Source: Siphonodentalium dalli
Taxonomy: Eukaryota > Mollusca > Scaphopoda > Gadilida > Siphonodentaliidae
Direction of reading: 5' to 3'
DNA length: 64,000 bases
NCBI GenBank assembly: GCA_032622095.1
Contig: CP136066.1
Coordinates: forward strand, 117,203,319-117,267,318
The first letter of the stretch is position 1, and every line of letters begins with the position of its first letter. Shown one piece after another: positions 11,576-24,589 of this stretch. A program made the translations under genes and the position numbers. The notes under the pieces are model-generated. The model did not search any database. It was not told the DNA's origin and saw only the letters and a program-made list of their open reading frames with translations.

Positions 11576-13157
11576 TTCTCCCTAAAATGAACAAATTCGT
11601 CCAGAAAATTCTGAAGAAAAAAAAATGTCACATGCCTGACATGCCAATGAATTTTATATGAGTATGTAGCACATATATTGGTGACCACGAAAATGCCATG
11701 TGGCAAAATTATAGGGCAATAAAGGTCGTTCATTACAGCATGTGCCAATTACGTTTTTTTGGATTGAATCAGGGCAACGTCATTGTTAAATTCGCTCTTT
11801 CTCCAAAACTTGTGTTTAATTCGAATATCATGAAACCAAACAAAATTGAGCCACTTTGTTGACATGTGCCCTTTAATAGTTAATAGTTGAATTATCGTTA
11901 TGAGTCTGATAATTGGAAACAGATTTTGATCGCATAAAAGGCGATTCCTATCAAGTCGGGCATGCCCTGGGTCCATCGTACACTTGGTTTGACGCCAAAC
12001 GATCGATGAACTCTGATGTAGACAACGTGAACATACGTCAATCAAACTCTGTTCCTCAAGGGGTTCGCCAAATTTACAGTAGAAAAATTTGTCGATGGAT
12101 TTCTCTTACATGTTTCAAGATATCGAACTGAAATTTGGTATTTAGGGGTTTCTCGGTGCGCTCAATCAGATAGAATTGTCAGTGAGATATTCTGATGGTC
12201 CAAAATGTGTCATTGACGCCGTTGTTATACCACACGAGCCGGATATCGCCCCCAGTCAGAACGGTTGTTGAAAAGTACCGAAACAATTTATTTTCAAACT
12301 GTCATCTTTTTCTCTCTGAGATTGTTTGATGTAAACGTCAATCCATTTAGAAAAAGTGCTAGGTTCCGTTGATCACTCACCCCCCCCCAACCACTCATTC
12401 ACTCACCCCCCCCCCCCGATTGGATATAAATACGCACTAAAACTAATCCCTATGTCATATTCGTTCTTGTTATATACACCCAGAGCATCCCTTAACATGT
12501 TTTTATTTGTTCGATCGTTTCTGTGTCTCTAGGTGTTTCAAAATTAAAATTGCGCCATTACCCAAACAGAAGGAGCGTTTGGGATGACGATTTTCGTTTC
12601 AGCGCGCTCTTATATTTTTAATATCCATCACCTATGAAAATGAACTAGTTTATAAACGAACAACCGCTGTGTGCTTTCGAAAAACCTTTTAATCGTTCGC
12701 CTACAGCGTGTAACATTCAAATGGTCTGCGTTTGTGTAATGACGCTGAATAAACCTACGCTAGCGATTTCTAGTTAGATAGACAGATAGATAGATAATTT
12801 TTTAATGGCTAAAAGATGCAAAATTTGCAGACATGAGCATAAGCATATATACAAAAGTGTAAACACAGAGTGTGACATTCATATAATATAAATATAAAAA
12901 GTATAGATATATAAATATAACAAGAATGCAGCTTGACAGTTCTGTAGAGGGACAAGATAGTGAATAAACCTAGCTTAGTAATGACTACTAAATAGATACT
13001 CGTACCTGTATATATATATATACAACATGAAAAATCAACCCGTGCTATCCCACCCTCCTCCCTCAACAGGACTGTCATGTTGCTTAAGAAATACTAGTAA
13101 TAGAACCAACAGCTCTTCGCCACCTGCATATACACACTGCTGCCATGTATGGCCGGC
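11576..13157. other. Unassigned region with simple repeats
   Basis: Holds C tracts at 12380-12388 and 12406-12417, a GATA/GACA microsatellite at about 12775-12797 and a TATATATATA run near 13010. Short frames such as 11749-12045 (minus) and 12809-13078 (minus) are low-complexity and not supported as genes. Confidence 0.4.
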
Positions 13158-14574
13158 TTAAGGGTCTATTCTCATTGCACACGCGTGTGCGATTAATCGC
13201 AGCGTTTTTTAAGGTCGAGCGGCTCTATATGTGTGTTCGATGGCATTCCTTCATCCCACTGCTAAGAGTTCCCCCAATAGGGGTGGGGTCTGACGAACAC
13301 ATTCATACACAGGTCTAGGGTAGGTTGGAGGATGATAAAGTGCTTTCGGTTGGGGTGACCACATACAGGCCTATATATGCTGACACATTAACTTTAATTT
13401 TTCTCAGTTAGATTTACTCAGGTATAAGTTGAGTATAACGAGCCATGCCATCAAAATGACATAAGTTTTGAGGACACAATTATATCTAGCTAATTATAAT
13501 TAGAAATAGAGGGTTCAATTCCATGTAGTTGGGCATAAATATGCATATTTTATTCCAGCTTGAAACGTATATAACACAATATAGTACGATGACAACCCAG
13601 ATTACAGGAGTTTTATGTATATAATTGTTATTATCACTCAAGATTATCAAAAGTGTTCGATTCAAGTGGTTGAATTAGATCTTTCAACGTTTTACCTTAT
13701 AGTTAGCTAGGTCTGACAAAAATCGTCTTTCTGAATAAAGCTCATTTAAAACATTTGTACTCAAACATATGATATCCAGTAAAATTTATGGGGAAAGAGG
13801 GGATGAGACCCCAATTTGTTGGGAGAAAAACAAATAGATTTGCATGTAGGGAGGATGGTAGACCCATGGTTGGGAGGGATTTTTATGTTCAACCCTATGT
13901 ATGAACGTTTTTTTTTTCTCAGACCCCCCTCCCCATCATCGAGTGCTCATTGGTATAGCCGCTGTCAACAGCGACAACGCGGTACTATAATTGACGAACC
14001 ACCATTCAAATAGAATAAGTGATGGACTCAGAATTCGACCTTAAGAGTCACACACGCACCGTTTCAGGTCGAATTCTGTCGCCAGGACGGTGTTCGCATG
14101 CATGAGCGATTGATTTCAATTTGATCGCCATTGGCGGCTTATCATCAGTGATCGCACATGCTAAACGGCACATTACTATCAATCTATATATTCACAATCT
14201 TGGGTACAGTGTTGCGCGAGACTGACAGGTAATATAATTCGACTGAATTCTACAAAAATCACCACTTATGCTAGCTATACGTTGGAAACTTCTTTCCAAG
14301 CCATTTCCTTTCCGTACTTCATTTATTATTTTATCGCCCATCAGTTATGAGAATGACTGTACCCGGATAGTATATGTGACCGAGTGAACCATGCCATTCT
14401 CTGTAACGACTATCTCGATGACGAGGTTGATTGCATAAGATGATTGGTCACGAATAGGACGTGGTTGTTTGAGAAGGTAATTGATCACGAATCGAATCTG
14501 TGTTATGTTAACACGCACCTTAAAAAACGCTGCGATTAATCGCACGCGCGTGTGCGATGAGAATAGACCCTTAG
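13158..14574. mobile_element. 1.4-kb TTAA-flanked transposon with ~57-bp inverted ends
   Basis: The left end is TTAA (13158-13161) then GGGTCTATTCTCATTGCACA. The right end is its complement, ending GAATAGACCC then TTAG (14571-14574), a one-base change from TTAA. The inverted ends match for about 57 bp and include GCGATTAATCGCAGCG. TTAA targets fit piggyBac- or Kolobok-type transposition. The interior has no transposase frame, so it is a non-autonomous deletion derivative. Confidence 0.75.
14029..14078. repeat. Short palindrome inside the 1.4-kb element
   Basis: CAGAATTCGACCT and AGGTCGAATTCTG form a 13-bp stem with a 24-base loop. Confidence 0.7.
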
Positions 14575-15129
14575 ACTGGCATGTCCATGACCGAAAGATG
14601 GAATCCCTAAATACAGACAGCAGTGACAATATATGCAGCTGGCCAAGTACTGTCAACGTACATAGAAAGATAGAGGGGAAAATAGAGTAGTAGAAGAGAA
14701 ATATACATATGGATACGCTTGTCTGCCTGGGTTTATTTTTTCTAGACATTAAAGGATATTCACTCCACGATGCAACCATAGATATGAACAAGCTATGTTT
14801 CTGGTGAAAATATCAGCCGTCTTTACCGTGCGTTTGTGTAATGATTCTATATAACGGGACATGCTTTTGGAAAACTTCACATGCTTTCCACTAACTAAAT
14901 ATTTAATTTCATTAAAAAATACGAATTTCATGGCGTTCAGTGCAAAATTCCACTCAAGAATATTAATGGAGACGTTTATCGTTAGAAAAACTGGATGTTT
15001 CTAGTTGAAATCTAAAGAGCATTGCTCGGACGACAATTGAACTTACTCGGGCGACAACATGCAGAATGTACAGGGCGGGAATGGGAGCGAAAACATAAAT
15101 CACTGATTACAGCATTTTGCTGACTTTTT
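14575..15129. other. Unassigned spacer
   Basis: No gene, RNA or repeat partner recognised. Confidence 0.35.
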
Positions 15130-16538
15130 CAGGGGGGGGGGGGGGGGGGGGGGGTCGGAAAAAATTTCCAGGCACGTATGATGGGGTGGGTGGGTGTATC
15201 TTGGGTCCAAAAAGTAGTTTTTTCCATATGCCAAATTTGTTTTCCATTCCTGCTATTGAGTCTTATTTTGATGTGTTTTGGACAGAAAGGGGTCATATAT
15301 AGTTAATAGTAATGCTATACTACATATAGAGGTTATCAAAAGTTGGATCAGTTGCACAATGGCCAACAATAACCCAAATTCAACTTGATAGAACTAGAAA
15401 CTGCGCTATTGGAAAAATAAAATTTAATCAGGATTCCATCTACTGATACAACAAAATAAGAATAACTATGCCGAACTCAGATGAAAATAAGTGATAAAAT
15501 GAAAGCACACTTGACCATATGTGACATGGAAATAAAGATATAATAAATAATGGAATAAAATAGACTTTTGACAACGTAAAACATAAAATCTTAACAAATA
15601 AATTGAAGGCCAGCCGAGCCAGCTTGAACAATTTCACATTGTTTTCCATGTTAATGTGGATCAGCTTGTAATGTTAATCACAGTAACGAAGATTTTATCG
15701 TCACTGGTATCGTGAGCAAAAAGAAGTGAAATTGGGCTATTCCCAATTATTACGAAGCCTATTACTTCAGGCAGTGGCTACCAGCCTGCCATTACACGCT
15801 ATAACATGTTTCCTCAGTTCTGGTTTCTGAGATGCCCCAAGAAGAGTCGCGCGGGTATATCATGGTTGTGTTTGGTATTAGCATTATTCTTCAAACTGGG
15901 ATGAACTGGGATGAACAGTTGTATTTCCACATGTTTTGATAAACAATGAGAGCTTTCCGATGAATGACAACAAGCCATATTTCCGACTAAATCCTGAAAA
16001 ATTACCCATTATTCTGCTGTGGTTATGGAGTCGATTAATTAGGGCATTACTGAATATCACATAGCAAATATCAAAATATCAAATAATCTGAAATTTGTTG
16101 TACCGGTACCATGTATTATGTAGAATACTCAAATATGATTATGTGACTAGATCATGTGACTATATATTATGAAAATGAATGTTAATAAAAACTTTGGCAC
16201 TCTGCCTATATATCCCTAGAAATGTGATTATGTTGACACATTTCTTGATTAATGACACTTATATGATAAATTCAAATAGTATCGTTATCTCATTATGCAC
16301 TGTTCTATTCAAATATCGCGCAATAAATTATAATAATGTAGGATAATCAGCTATTTTGTTGCTCAATTGATAATTTTCTCAAATTTAGGGGGCGGTGGGT
16401 GTCCAAAACTGACCGGAAAAAAAGGCCGGAAACGGAAGAAATTGGGTGGGTGGGTGGGTCCACTGAGGCCGGAAAAAATTAAAATGATCATACGTGCCCT
16501 GACGTGCCTGGAAATTTTTTCCGACCCCCCCCCCCTGG
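15130..16538. mobile_element. hAT-like non-autonomous element with poly-G/poly-C ends
   Basis: Begins CAG with a 23-G run (15132-15154) then GTCGGAAAAAATTTCCAGG. Ends with the complement, a 12-C run (16525-16536) then TG. Both flanks carry CTTTTT, possibly an imperfect 8-bp target duplication as for hAT elements, whose ends often begin CAGGG. A second GGTGGGTGGG-rich block sits just inside both ends. A truncated CAGTAATG-type MITE lies inside at 15955-16051. No transposase frame. The superfamily call is tentative. Confidence 0.55.
15955..16051. mobile_element. 5'-truncated CAGTAATG MITE remnant
   Basis: Matches the right three quarters of the copy at 56463-56580, including CAACAAGCCATATTTCCGAC and TTCTGCTGTGGTTA, and ends GGGCATTACTGA. 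Confidence 0.7.
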
Positions 16539-16757
16539 CTTTTTAGGCAACAAAACTATAGGGGAACATGAAGGTTGAAGCTAGAGGTAAACATTAACAT
16601 AACATGTTATTAAACTTGCATTATATCTGTGTTTTTAAGTTTTTCGGCTGGTATATTTGAAATTTGCTCGGCCGACAAGCGGAAAAACTCGCAACGGAAT
16701 CGGCATTTGCATGGGCGGAATGAGATTTCGAGGAGCGGATCCTCCACAGTGCTACAT

Positions 16758-18135
16758 AGTCCGGGAGCTAATAGGGGTACCCTTGCACCCACCTGGGACT
16801 TAACTTCACCCCACTCATTTTATTCCTTATTATGTCCTTCAACTTTTAAGCAATGTTAACAAGAAAAAAAAGTGGCCTTTTAGACTCCAGACAAGATGGC
16901 GTCCATCATGGCCGCCGTTTTTCAGACCAGACCCTAAGTCAGTTTTATGCAAATTATAGCGGGAAAATCTTGTAAAATGTATACAAATGTATATATTTTC
17001 GTGAAGCTAAGACATAGTGACATTTTTGGGCCAAAATTGAAACTCATCATCCAAGATGGCCGCCAAGATGGCCGCCGGAAGTTGAAAATATGACATTTTT
17101 CAAAAATATCTTCTAGATCAATTCATGCTGTTTGGAACTGGTTGAGTAATATGACTTTATTTTGTGTTTTTTGTATTAACTGATCATTGGAGCAATTAAA
17201 TATGCAATTAATGGGGTCCTAGCCCCTTCCGATCCCTCAAAAATTCGATTTTACAGAACGCGCTGGAACGCGGTACAAAATTTTACAAAAAATCACAATT
17301 GTGATTCTAGTCATATTTCAACAAGAAATGAAAAGAACTTTGTAATGTAAGTGAGGCATATCATTACCTATGAATATTCCAACTCTCTGGAACCAAAAAT
17401 CTTACCTTGGCTTAAAATGGCTGCGAAAATGGCCGCCAAAATATGGAAAATGGTAAATATTGCCCCAGGGTGTCCTGCAATCGCTTACAAGTTGTGGTTG
17501 ATGTATACAATTGGCTAATCTGCATTCTATACATTGTCTGATGCACCACGGGTCATTTTTACTATTGGCACCACTGACATCACCAGAAATATTGTATTTT
17601 TCTCTCACAATCATGACATAAATATCGGCAAAAATTCACTTTTCACGGTCCGACCATTTGTTCAAGTAAAATGCAACTATCTTTGGTATCAAAGGTGTTT
17701 ATTGTTTTGGTCTATCTTAAATGTGTCACACTACGGTGTTTTTAGACTAAATTGCTCAAGATGGCTTCCAAAATGGCAACAAATTTGTAAAAATTTAAAA
17801 GTTAACATATCCCGAACATTATTCTCTGCGTTATCCGAAAAAGGTAGGAAATTGTGACTCACTTGGTTATTGTACGTGTTAGTTAAATAACTGACAACTA
17901 CGTTCTATTATGTTTGTCCCAGTTCCGTGTGGGGCATGACAATTTCATTTTAAAGTTGCAGTATGGAATTTTGCGGAGAACCTCTTTTATGATTCTGGCC
18001 ATATTATTGAAAGGAAATGGGCAGAACTTTGAGACGGAACTGAGATGAACCGTGACATGTGGGTATTCTGGCCCATTATGGTAAAAAATTATCAACTGGA
18101 TACAGGGTGGAAGCCAAGATGGCAGCCAGGGAGTT
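16758..18135 (+). repeat. Left arm of the 7.8-kb foldback
   Basis: About 1.38 kb, pairs with 22611-24589 on the other strand. Contains repeated AAGATGGCCGCC words (for example 17053 and 17067). It preserves the empty TTAA site at about 16846-16849, which the right arm shows as filled. Confidence 0.8.
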
Positions 18136-18139
18136 ACTC

Positions 18140-18640
18140 TATGATGGATTGTATGAGTATGGCAAGTATGGAACGTATGAGTGGTCGTATGTGCGGGTAT
18201 TGGTATATCTGGAAGGGCTCACCATTGGTGATGTCCATATGTATACCTGGATTGACTATATGGTCATGGGTATGGCGAATATGTATACATGTAGTGGCTG
18301 TATGGTCAATGGTGTGGTGCATATGTATACAATGAGTGACTGTATGGTCGTGAATGTAGTGAATATGTATAGATAGAGTGCCTATATGGTCATGTGTTGG
18401 GTGTAGGTGTATACCTGGTGTTCATGCATGGTGACTCATGGCTGTATCGTCATTTGTGGTATGAACGGGTATAACCAAGTATGGCTGTATGATCAGATGT
18501 ACGTGTATAAAGTGGGTAACTATGTTGTCATTTGTGTGGTGTTTATGTACATATGGAGTGACTGGGGTAATGGGTGGTTTGTACATGTGTACCTTGTGTG
18601 GCTTTCGCTTTCCACAATAACTCAAGGATATGTTAATCAA
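18140..18640 (+). repeat. ~42-bp satellite, forward block
   Basis: CTRTATGGTCATGGG-type words recur at 18258, 18298, 18340 and 18382 (period 40-43), with GTATAC and GTGACT in each unit. The unit composition keeps several frames open; those frames are not genes. Confidence 0.8.
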
Positions 18641-18679
18641 TAGAGAGGTCATGTCAGAGAGTCATATCACGGAAAGCGA

Positions 18680-18977
18680 TAGCCACCCATTAGCACACAG
18701 TCATTACATAATACATATATACATAAACACCACATACATAAAAATATAGTGACCCATTGTATACATGTACACCTGGCCCATGGCCACGGATGACCATACA
18801 GTCACGCGCCACAATGCAGGCACACCGGGTATTCTCCTAAACATGACCCATAACCATATAGTCACTCCTTGTATACCCACCATCTCACCATTGGCCATGT
18901 AATCCCATGTATACCTATTCTCCAAACGCATGGTCAAATAGACAATCAATATATACATCAACACCACAACAATGATC
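18680..18977 (-). repeat. ~42-bp satellite, inverted block
   Basis: Complement of the forward block: ATGACCATACAGTCACNCC-type units. Cut at its right edge by copy 2 of the 2.2-kb element. Confidence 0.75.
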
Positions 18978-21223
18978 ACAAGAAAAGCATAGTCAGAAAT
19001 GGTAACACCACCAATATCATATTATTAGCCATAAATATAAATTATAATACAATTATACTATAAACTAGCTTTCAAATTTTATGTAGGAAATTTGCATACT
19101 TCCATATTTCAAGTTTTCCCGTTTCTCGTGTTATACATTACTTTCTTCAAACTGTCTTCTTTATTACACACGCTGATGGGCCCGACTTCGTCCGGGCTGT
19201 TTCCCATCTGATTTCCGGCGAAAGGCGCGATTTGACCTTGAATTGACTATTTCGAAAGTCAAGGTCAGGTCAGGGTCATGATTTGACCCGTCCAAAACAC
19301 TCCCACCCCGGAGAAAAGTACCCCTAGGTATCAAATTTCGTCTAAATCCGTCCGTTTTACCACACTTGACCTTAAATTAACAATTTTGAAGGTCAAGGTA
19401 AGGTCGGAGTCATGATTTGACCCGTCCAAAACACTCCCCCGACAAAAGTACCCATAGGTATCAAATTTCGTCGAAATCCATCCGTTTTACCAGATTTGAC
19501 CTTTGAGTGACCACATTGAAGGTCAAGGTCACGCCGAAGTCACGATTTGACCCGTTCAAAACACTCCCCGGACAAAAATATCCCTAGGTATCAAATTTCG
19601 CCAAAATTCGTCCGTTTTACCCAAATTGACCTTGCATTGACAGTTTTAAAGATCAAGGCCAGGTCGGTGTCACGATTTGACCCGTCCAAAACACTTCCCG
19701 GACACAAATACCCCCTAAGTATCAAATTATGTTGAAATCTATGGAAAGCCGAAGAGGACATGTTAGTTGCTAATTGCTAGATATACGACGCACGACTTGT
19801 CGCGGTATTTTAAAGGTGTTTCAAACTAGGAGATAGAAGTATTCTGCGTTTCAAATGGTGATGAATTATAGTATTTTATTCAAATTTTATGGCATAAATT
19901 GTCATTAAAACCGTATATACTATAAAAAAAATGAATGACTCGAAAATTAAGTGGGCCTTTAAACAAAGTCACAATTGCAGTTAGGCTCATCTCATACTCG
20001 TCTATTTAGCGATATTCTGCTGCGCAGTTCGCTATAGCCTCCAGTATTCATTGAGCGTTATAGCCCCACTGTTATAATTCGCCTTTAACAGGCGTACTCT
20101 TGCCTCAGATTATTGAGATATTAGGTCACACGTAATGCCATTAAATCGCATGGAAACATAGCAATTGTGTGGGCCGCTTGGTGTGAATATGTAATGAGAA
20201 ATAAGGTCATACGTAATGACATTAAACTCAAGAAAACCCGCGAAAACAAAACAAAATCACATTTAATGTTTTAAGTTATTTCCTTCATAAAAAGAATCTT
20301 CGTGATAATGAACACTCTCAATACTTTATAATATAGAATTAACCTTAAAATAACAAAAACCTTCGGAATAGAGAACCTTCGGAATAACGAACCTTCGGAT
20401 TGGTGAACCTTCGGAATAGCGAACATTCAGAGAAATTTCGGAATAGTGGACCTTCGGGATAGTGAACCTTCGGAATAGAGACATGCCCCCCAATATTCAT
20501 ATTATATGCCCAGAGTTCAAAGGTATGGGCCCATAAAATTCTAAATTTGGCCCTTAAAATATTGAACTCCAAATTGGAGCCCATGACACAGAACATCACT
20601 TAAGTCAATTGTACCTGTGTCATGTCCCAATGCGGGATGGTCCATATATACCACAATATTCATATTATATGCCAATAATTCAAAGGTATGGGCCCACGTA
20701 ATGACATTAAATCTCAAGAAAACCGCGAAAACAAAACAAAATCACATTTAATGTTCTAAGTTATTTCCTCCTGTATATGTATCGGTATGCGCGCAGGATC
20801 AGTTCGGATGTGAGCGCGTGCACACTCCATAAAAAGAATCTTCGTGATAATGAACCCTCTCAATACTTTAGAATATAGAATTAACCTAAAAATAACAAAA
20901 ACCTTCGGAATAGAGAACCTTCGGAATAGCGAACCTTCGGAATAGTGAACCTTCGAAATAGCAAATATTCAGAATAGAGAATCTTCGGAATAGTGGACCT
21001 TCGGGATAGCTAACCTTCATAATAGAAACATGTCCCCACAATTACACCGGTGACGTAAACACATGTGCTAATCTTTGTCGTACTATTGTGACTCTATCGG
21101 TACGGTTTATACTCAAGTACGAAAAAATACCTAACCATATAATACATTCGCCCAGTGGATTATCGATCGACCACAGAGTATGAAAAACTCTAATACAGCT
21201 TACACCACTGTGTGGCGTAATAA
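18978..21223 (+). mobile_element. 2.2-kb satellite-carrying element, copy 2 (nested)
   Basis: Same ends and order as copy 1: ~131-bp tandem units at about 19200-19740 (ATTTGACCCG words at 19281, 19414, 19545 and 19675), and 16-bp GAACCTTCGGAATAGC blocks at about 20360-20490 and 20900-21030. It splits the inverted ~42-bp satellite: AATGATCA on its left continues as AGTCACTCC on its right. Confidence 0.85.
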
Positions 21224-22610
21224 AGTCACTCCGGTATACATATGCACTTCACCAATTGCCATATAACCACTCGCTTCATACACACACCCTCACCCATGTC
21301 ACTTGGTATACCCCTTCATCTGACCTATGGCCATATAACCACCCCGTGTGTACCCACTCAAAACATTCATGCATGATCATGGTCAATCCATACATATTCA
21401 CATCAACATTGGCCATGTCACTCCCTGTATCCCTATTTGCCACACCATAGCCGAATAGCCACTCAATATATACTAATACACTCCAGCCATGTCAGTATAG
21501 TCACTCCATGTATGCATATGCACCTCATCCATGGCCATATAGCCACTCTCTATATACACATACCCCTCGCTCATGACAATAAAGCAACACATGTGTATAC
21601 TGGTATAACCTACACATGACCATATCGCCACGAGTCACCAAAGAGGAACACCAGGTATACTCATACGCCTGACACATGACCATTTAGTCACCCCCTGTAT
21701 AGGTGTTAATTACATTTATGATCATACAGTTACTACTTGTATACCTACATGTACTCATCTCACCATTAACCGTACATACACTACCTGTATACCTATTCGA
21801 CACACATAGTCATATAACCATTCAATATACTTATGCAGCCCGCCCTAGACCATAGATTCAATCCAGGTATACATGTAAACCTCACTAATGGCCATTCAGC
21901 TCTTCCAGATATAAAAAAAACCCGCACACACGACCACTCAAACAATCCATAATTGCATATACACCTCAAACATGACAATTCAGCAATTAACTGTATACTC
22001 ATACACGCCATCCATGATAATACAGCTAAGCCCTATACACCCACCAGTGATAATACATCCACGAGATATATAAATATACATCCCACCCGTTACCACAAAG
22101 ACACTCCCTATATACCCACACGCTCGATAATGTCCACCCAGCTTACTCCAGGTATTCATATTCAATCATGACCGTACAGTCACTCCACGTATACCTATAC
22201 ACATTACCCGTAACCATAAAATCACTCCCTATTTATCCACACACCCCATCCATGATCATACAGACAACACATGTACATCCCGCCATGACCCTACAGTCAC
22301 TCCATATATACATAATCAACACATAGATGACCATGTAGCTATATCCATACATCACGCCAATGACCATACATGCACACCGGGTGCACCCGTACTGGATATA
22401 CACAATCATACACCATACAGTCACTCCATGCATACCGATTCACCTCACACATGACCATGACCTCTCCTCGTATACCTAGATGCATCTTACCATGGACAAC
22501 CCACTCATAACCATATAGTCACCCATTGTATGCCTACTCACATCAGTCATGACACACAATAACTCCCTGTATACCTATTCACCTCACATATGATCATAGA
22601 GTAACTCCCT
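21224..22610 (-). repeat. ~42-bp satellite, inverted block continued
   Basis: Roughly 30 diverged units of the type ATGACCATACAGTCACTCC...GTATACCTATTCACCTCAC. Same array as 18680-18977. The 60-72 residue frames here read repeat units. Confidence 0.8.
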
Positions 22611-24589
22611 GGCTACGATCTTGGCATCCACACTGTATCCTGTTGACATTTATTTTATCATAATGGACCAGAATAGCCAAAGATTATGGTCCATCTCAGT
22701 TCTGTCTCAAAGTTCTGCCTATTTCCTTTCGATAATATGGCCAAAATCACAAAAGAGGTTCTCGGCAAAATTACATACTTTAAAATGAATTTCCCATGCC
22801 CCATATGGAACTGGGACAACCAAAATAGAACATGTAGTTGTCAGTTAATTAACTAACACGTATAATAACCAAGTGAGTCACAATTTGCTACCTTTTCGGA
22901 TAATGCAGCGAATGTTCGGGATATATGTAAAAAAGTTACATTTTACAAATTTGGTTGCTATTTTGGAAGCCATCTTGATCAATTTGGTATATTAAGACCG
23001 TAGTGTGACACATTTAAAATAGACCAAAACAATAAACACCTTTCAGTCCAAAGATAGTTATATTTTACCTGAAAAAATGGTCCAAACCTGAAAAGTGAAT
23101 TTTTGCCAATATTTATGTCAAGTTTTTGAGAGAAAAGTCCAATATTTTTGACGATGTCAGTGGTGACAATAGTAACAATTAACCATGGTGCATCAGACAT
23201 GTTAGTATTCAATGTATAGAATGCAGAATAGCCAATTTTATACATCAACCACAACGTGTAAGCGATTACAGGACACGCTGGTGTAATATTTACCATTTTC
23301 CATATTATGGCGGCCATATTGGCAGCCATTTTGAGCAAAAGTAAGAATTTTGGTTCCAGTGATTTGGAATATTCATAGGTAATGATATGCCTCACTTACA
23401 TTACAAAGTTCTGTTCATTTCTTGTTTAAATATGACTAGAATCCCAATTGTGATTTTTTGTGAAATTATATACCGCATTCTGTAGAATCTAATTTTTGAG
23501 GGATCGGAAGGGGTTAGGACCCAAATAATTGCATATTTAATTGCTCCAATGATCAGTTAATATACAAAACACAAAATAAAGTTCCATTACTCAACTAGTT
23601 CCAAACAGCATGAATTGATCTAGAAGATATTTGTGAAAAAATGTCATATTTTCAACTTTCGGCGGCTATTTTGGCGGCCATCTTGGATGGTGAGTTTCAA
23701 TTTCGCCCCAAAATAGTATCATTATGTCTTAGCTTCACGAAAATATATACATTTGTATACATTTTACAAGATTTTCCCGCTATAGGCCCTAATTTGCATA
23801 AAACTGACTTAGGGTCTGGTCTGAAAAACGGCGGCCATGATGGACGCCATCTTGTCTGGAGTCTAAAAGCCACTTTTTTTCTTCTTGTTAACATTGCTTA
23901 AAGGGGTACTGTACCCAAGATGTTGTTGTTGGTTTCTATAATCCCCGAGTCGGAGAATAAGGTAACAACTTTTCCATTTTTTGAAAGTCTGTTGAGTACG
24001 AAGTATTGTTACGGATGGCAAATTTACCGGAATGCAAAAATACAAATTGTCGTTGTCGAGTAATTTTTGTAAAGTTTTCAACCAAATGAATCAAATAAAC
24101 ATTATATTATATGCTTAGTAGTCCCATATACTCATTTAAGTTAGTGTACCGTCGCTAGTCAATGAGTGGCTTGGGTTTTCTCCCCGTATAAGGATAATGT
24201 TTCAAACGATCGTGTGTGCAATTGTTTTCCTAATCCAGTATCCCTCAATTATAATTTGATTACGTTTTGTACACGGAAATTCGAATTTTAAGAGACGCCA
24301 TTTTATGGCTGGAGCCATAAAATCAATTTATATTAAATTATTAACTTTAAAATTATTAAATTTTAAGATAGCCTATTAACCTGAGCGTTTACAGAATACA
24401 TCTTCGACTCAAATTACTTATATTTCTATATAGTATCGATAATAGATCGTTGTTATCACCGGGAATTTATTGAAAATGGCGTACAGTACCCCTTTAAAAG
24501 TTGAAGGACATAATAAGGAACAAAATGAGTGGGGTGAAGTTAAGTCCCAGGGGGGGGGTGCAAGGGTACCCTTATTAGCTCCCGGACTA
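22611..24589 (-). repeat. Right arm of the 7.8-kb foldback
   Basis: Inverted copy of 16758-18135, visibly diverged but collinear, interrupted by the TTAA element at 23902-24493. Confidence 0.8.
23902..24493. mobile_element. 592-bp TTAA transposon with AGGGGTACTGTAC ends
   Basis: Flanked by TTAA at 23898-23901 and 24494-24497. Inverted ends are AGGGGTACTGTAC plus a few partly matching bases. The left arm of the surrounding foldback keeps the uninterrupted sequence ATTGCTTAAAAGTTGAAG (read on the minus strand near 16846), which directly demonstrates precise insertion with TTAA duplication. The TTAA target fits Kolobok or piggyBac. No transposase frame. Confidence 0.9.

Larger units (their letters stand above)
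16758..24589. mobile_element. 7.8-kb foldback element with a ~42-bp satellite core
   Basis: Both outer ends read TAGTCCGGGAGCTAATA followed by GGGTACCCTTGCAC, in opposite orientation. The arms continue as an inverted repeat through AAGTGGCCTTTTAGACTCC, GATGGCGTCCATCATGGCC and ACTGATCATTGGAGCAATTA, then into inverted satellite arrays. The axis lies near 18640, where TGGCTTTCGCTTTCC (about 18600) faces GGAAAGCGATAGCC (about 18671). The right half is longer because it holds copy 2 of the 2.2-kb element and a 592-bp TTAA element. Flanks show a possible 3-bp ACA duplication. Homologous frames in the two arms (17534-17857 plus; 22979-23395 minus) share INIGKNSLF and LLFWSILNVSHYG, but nothing shows them to be translated. 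Confidence 0.8.

Noticed and set aside
14345-14791. 148-residue minus-strand frame
   Set aside because: Crosses the inverted end of the TTAA element at 14574 and has no recognisable domain.
18045-22433. Many overlapping 60-100 residue frames rich in M, Y, W, H and T
   Set aside because: Products of the ~42-bp satellite on both strands.
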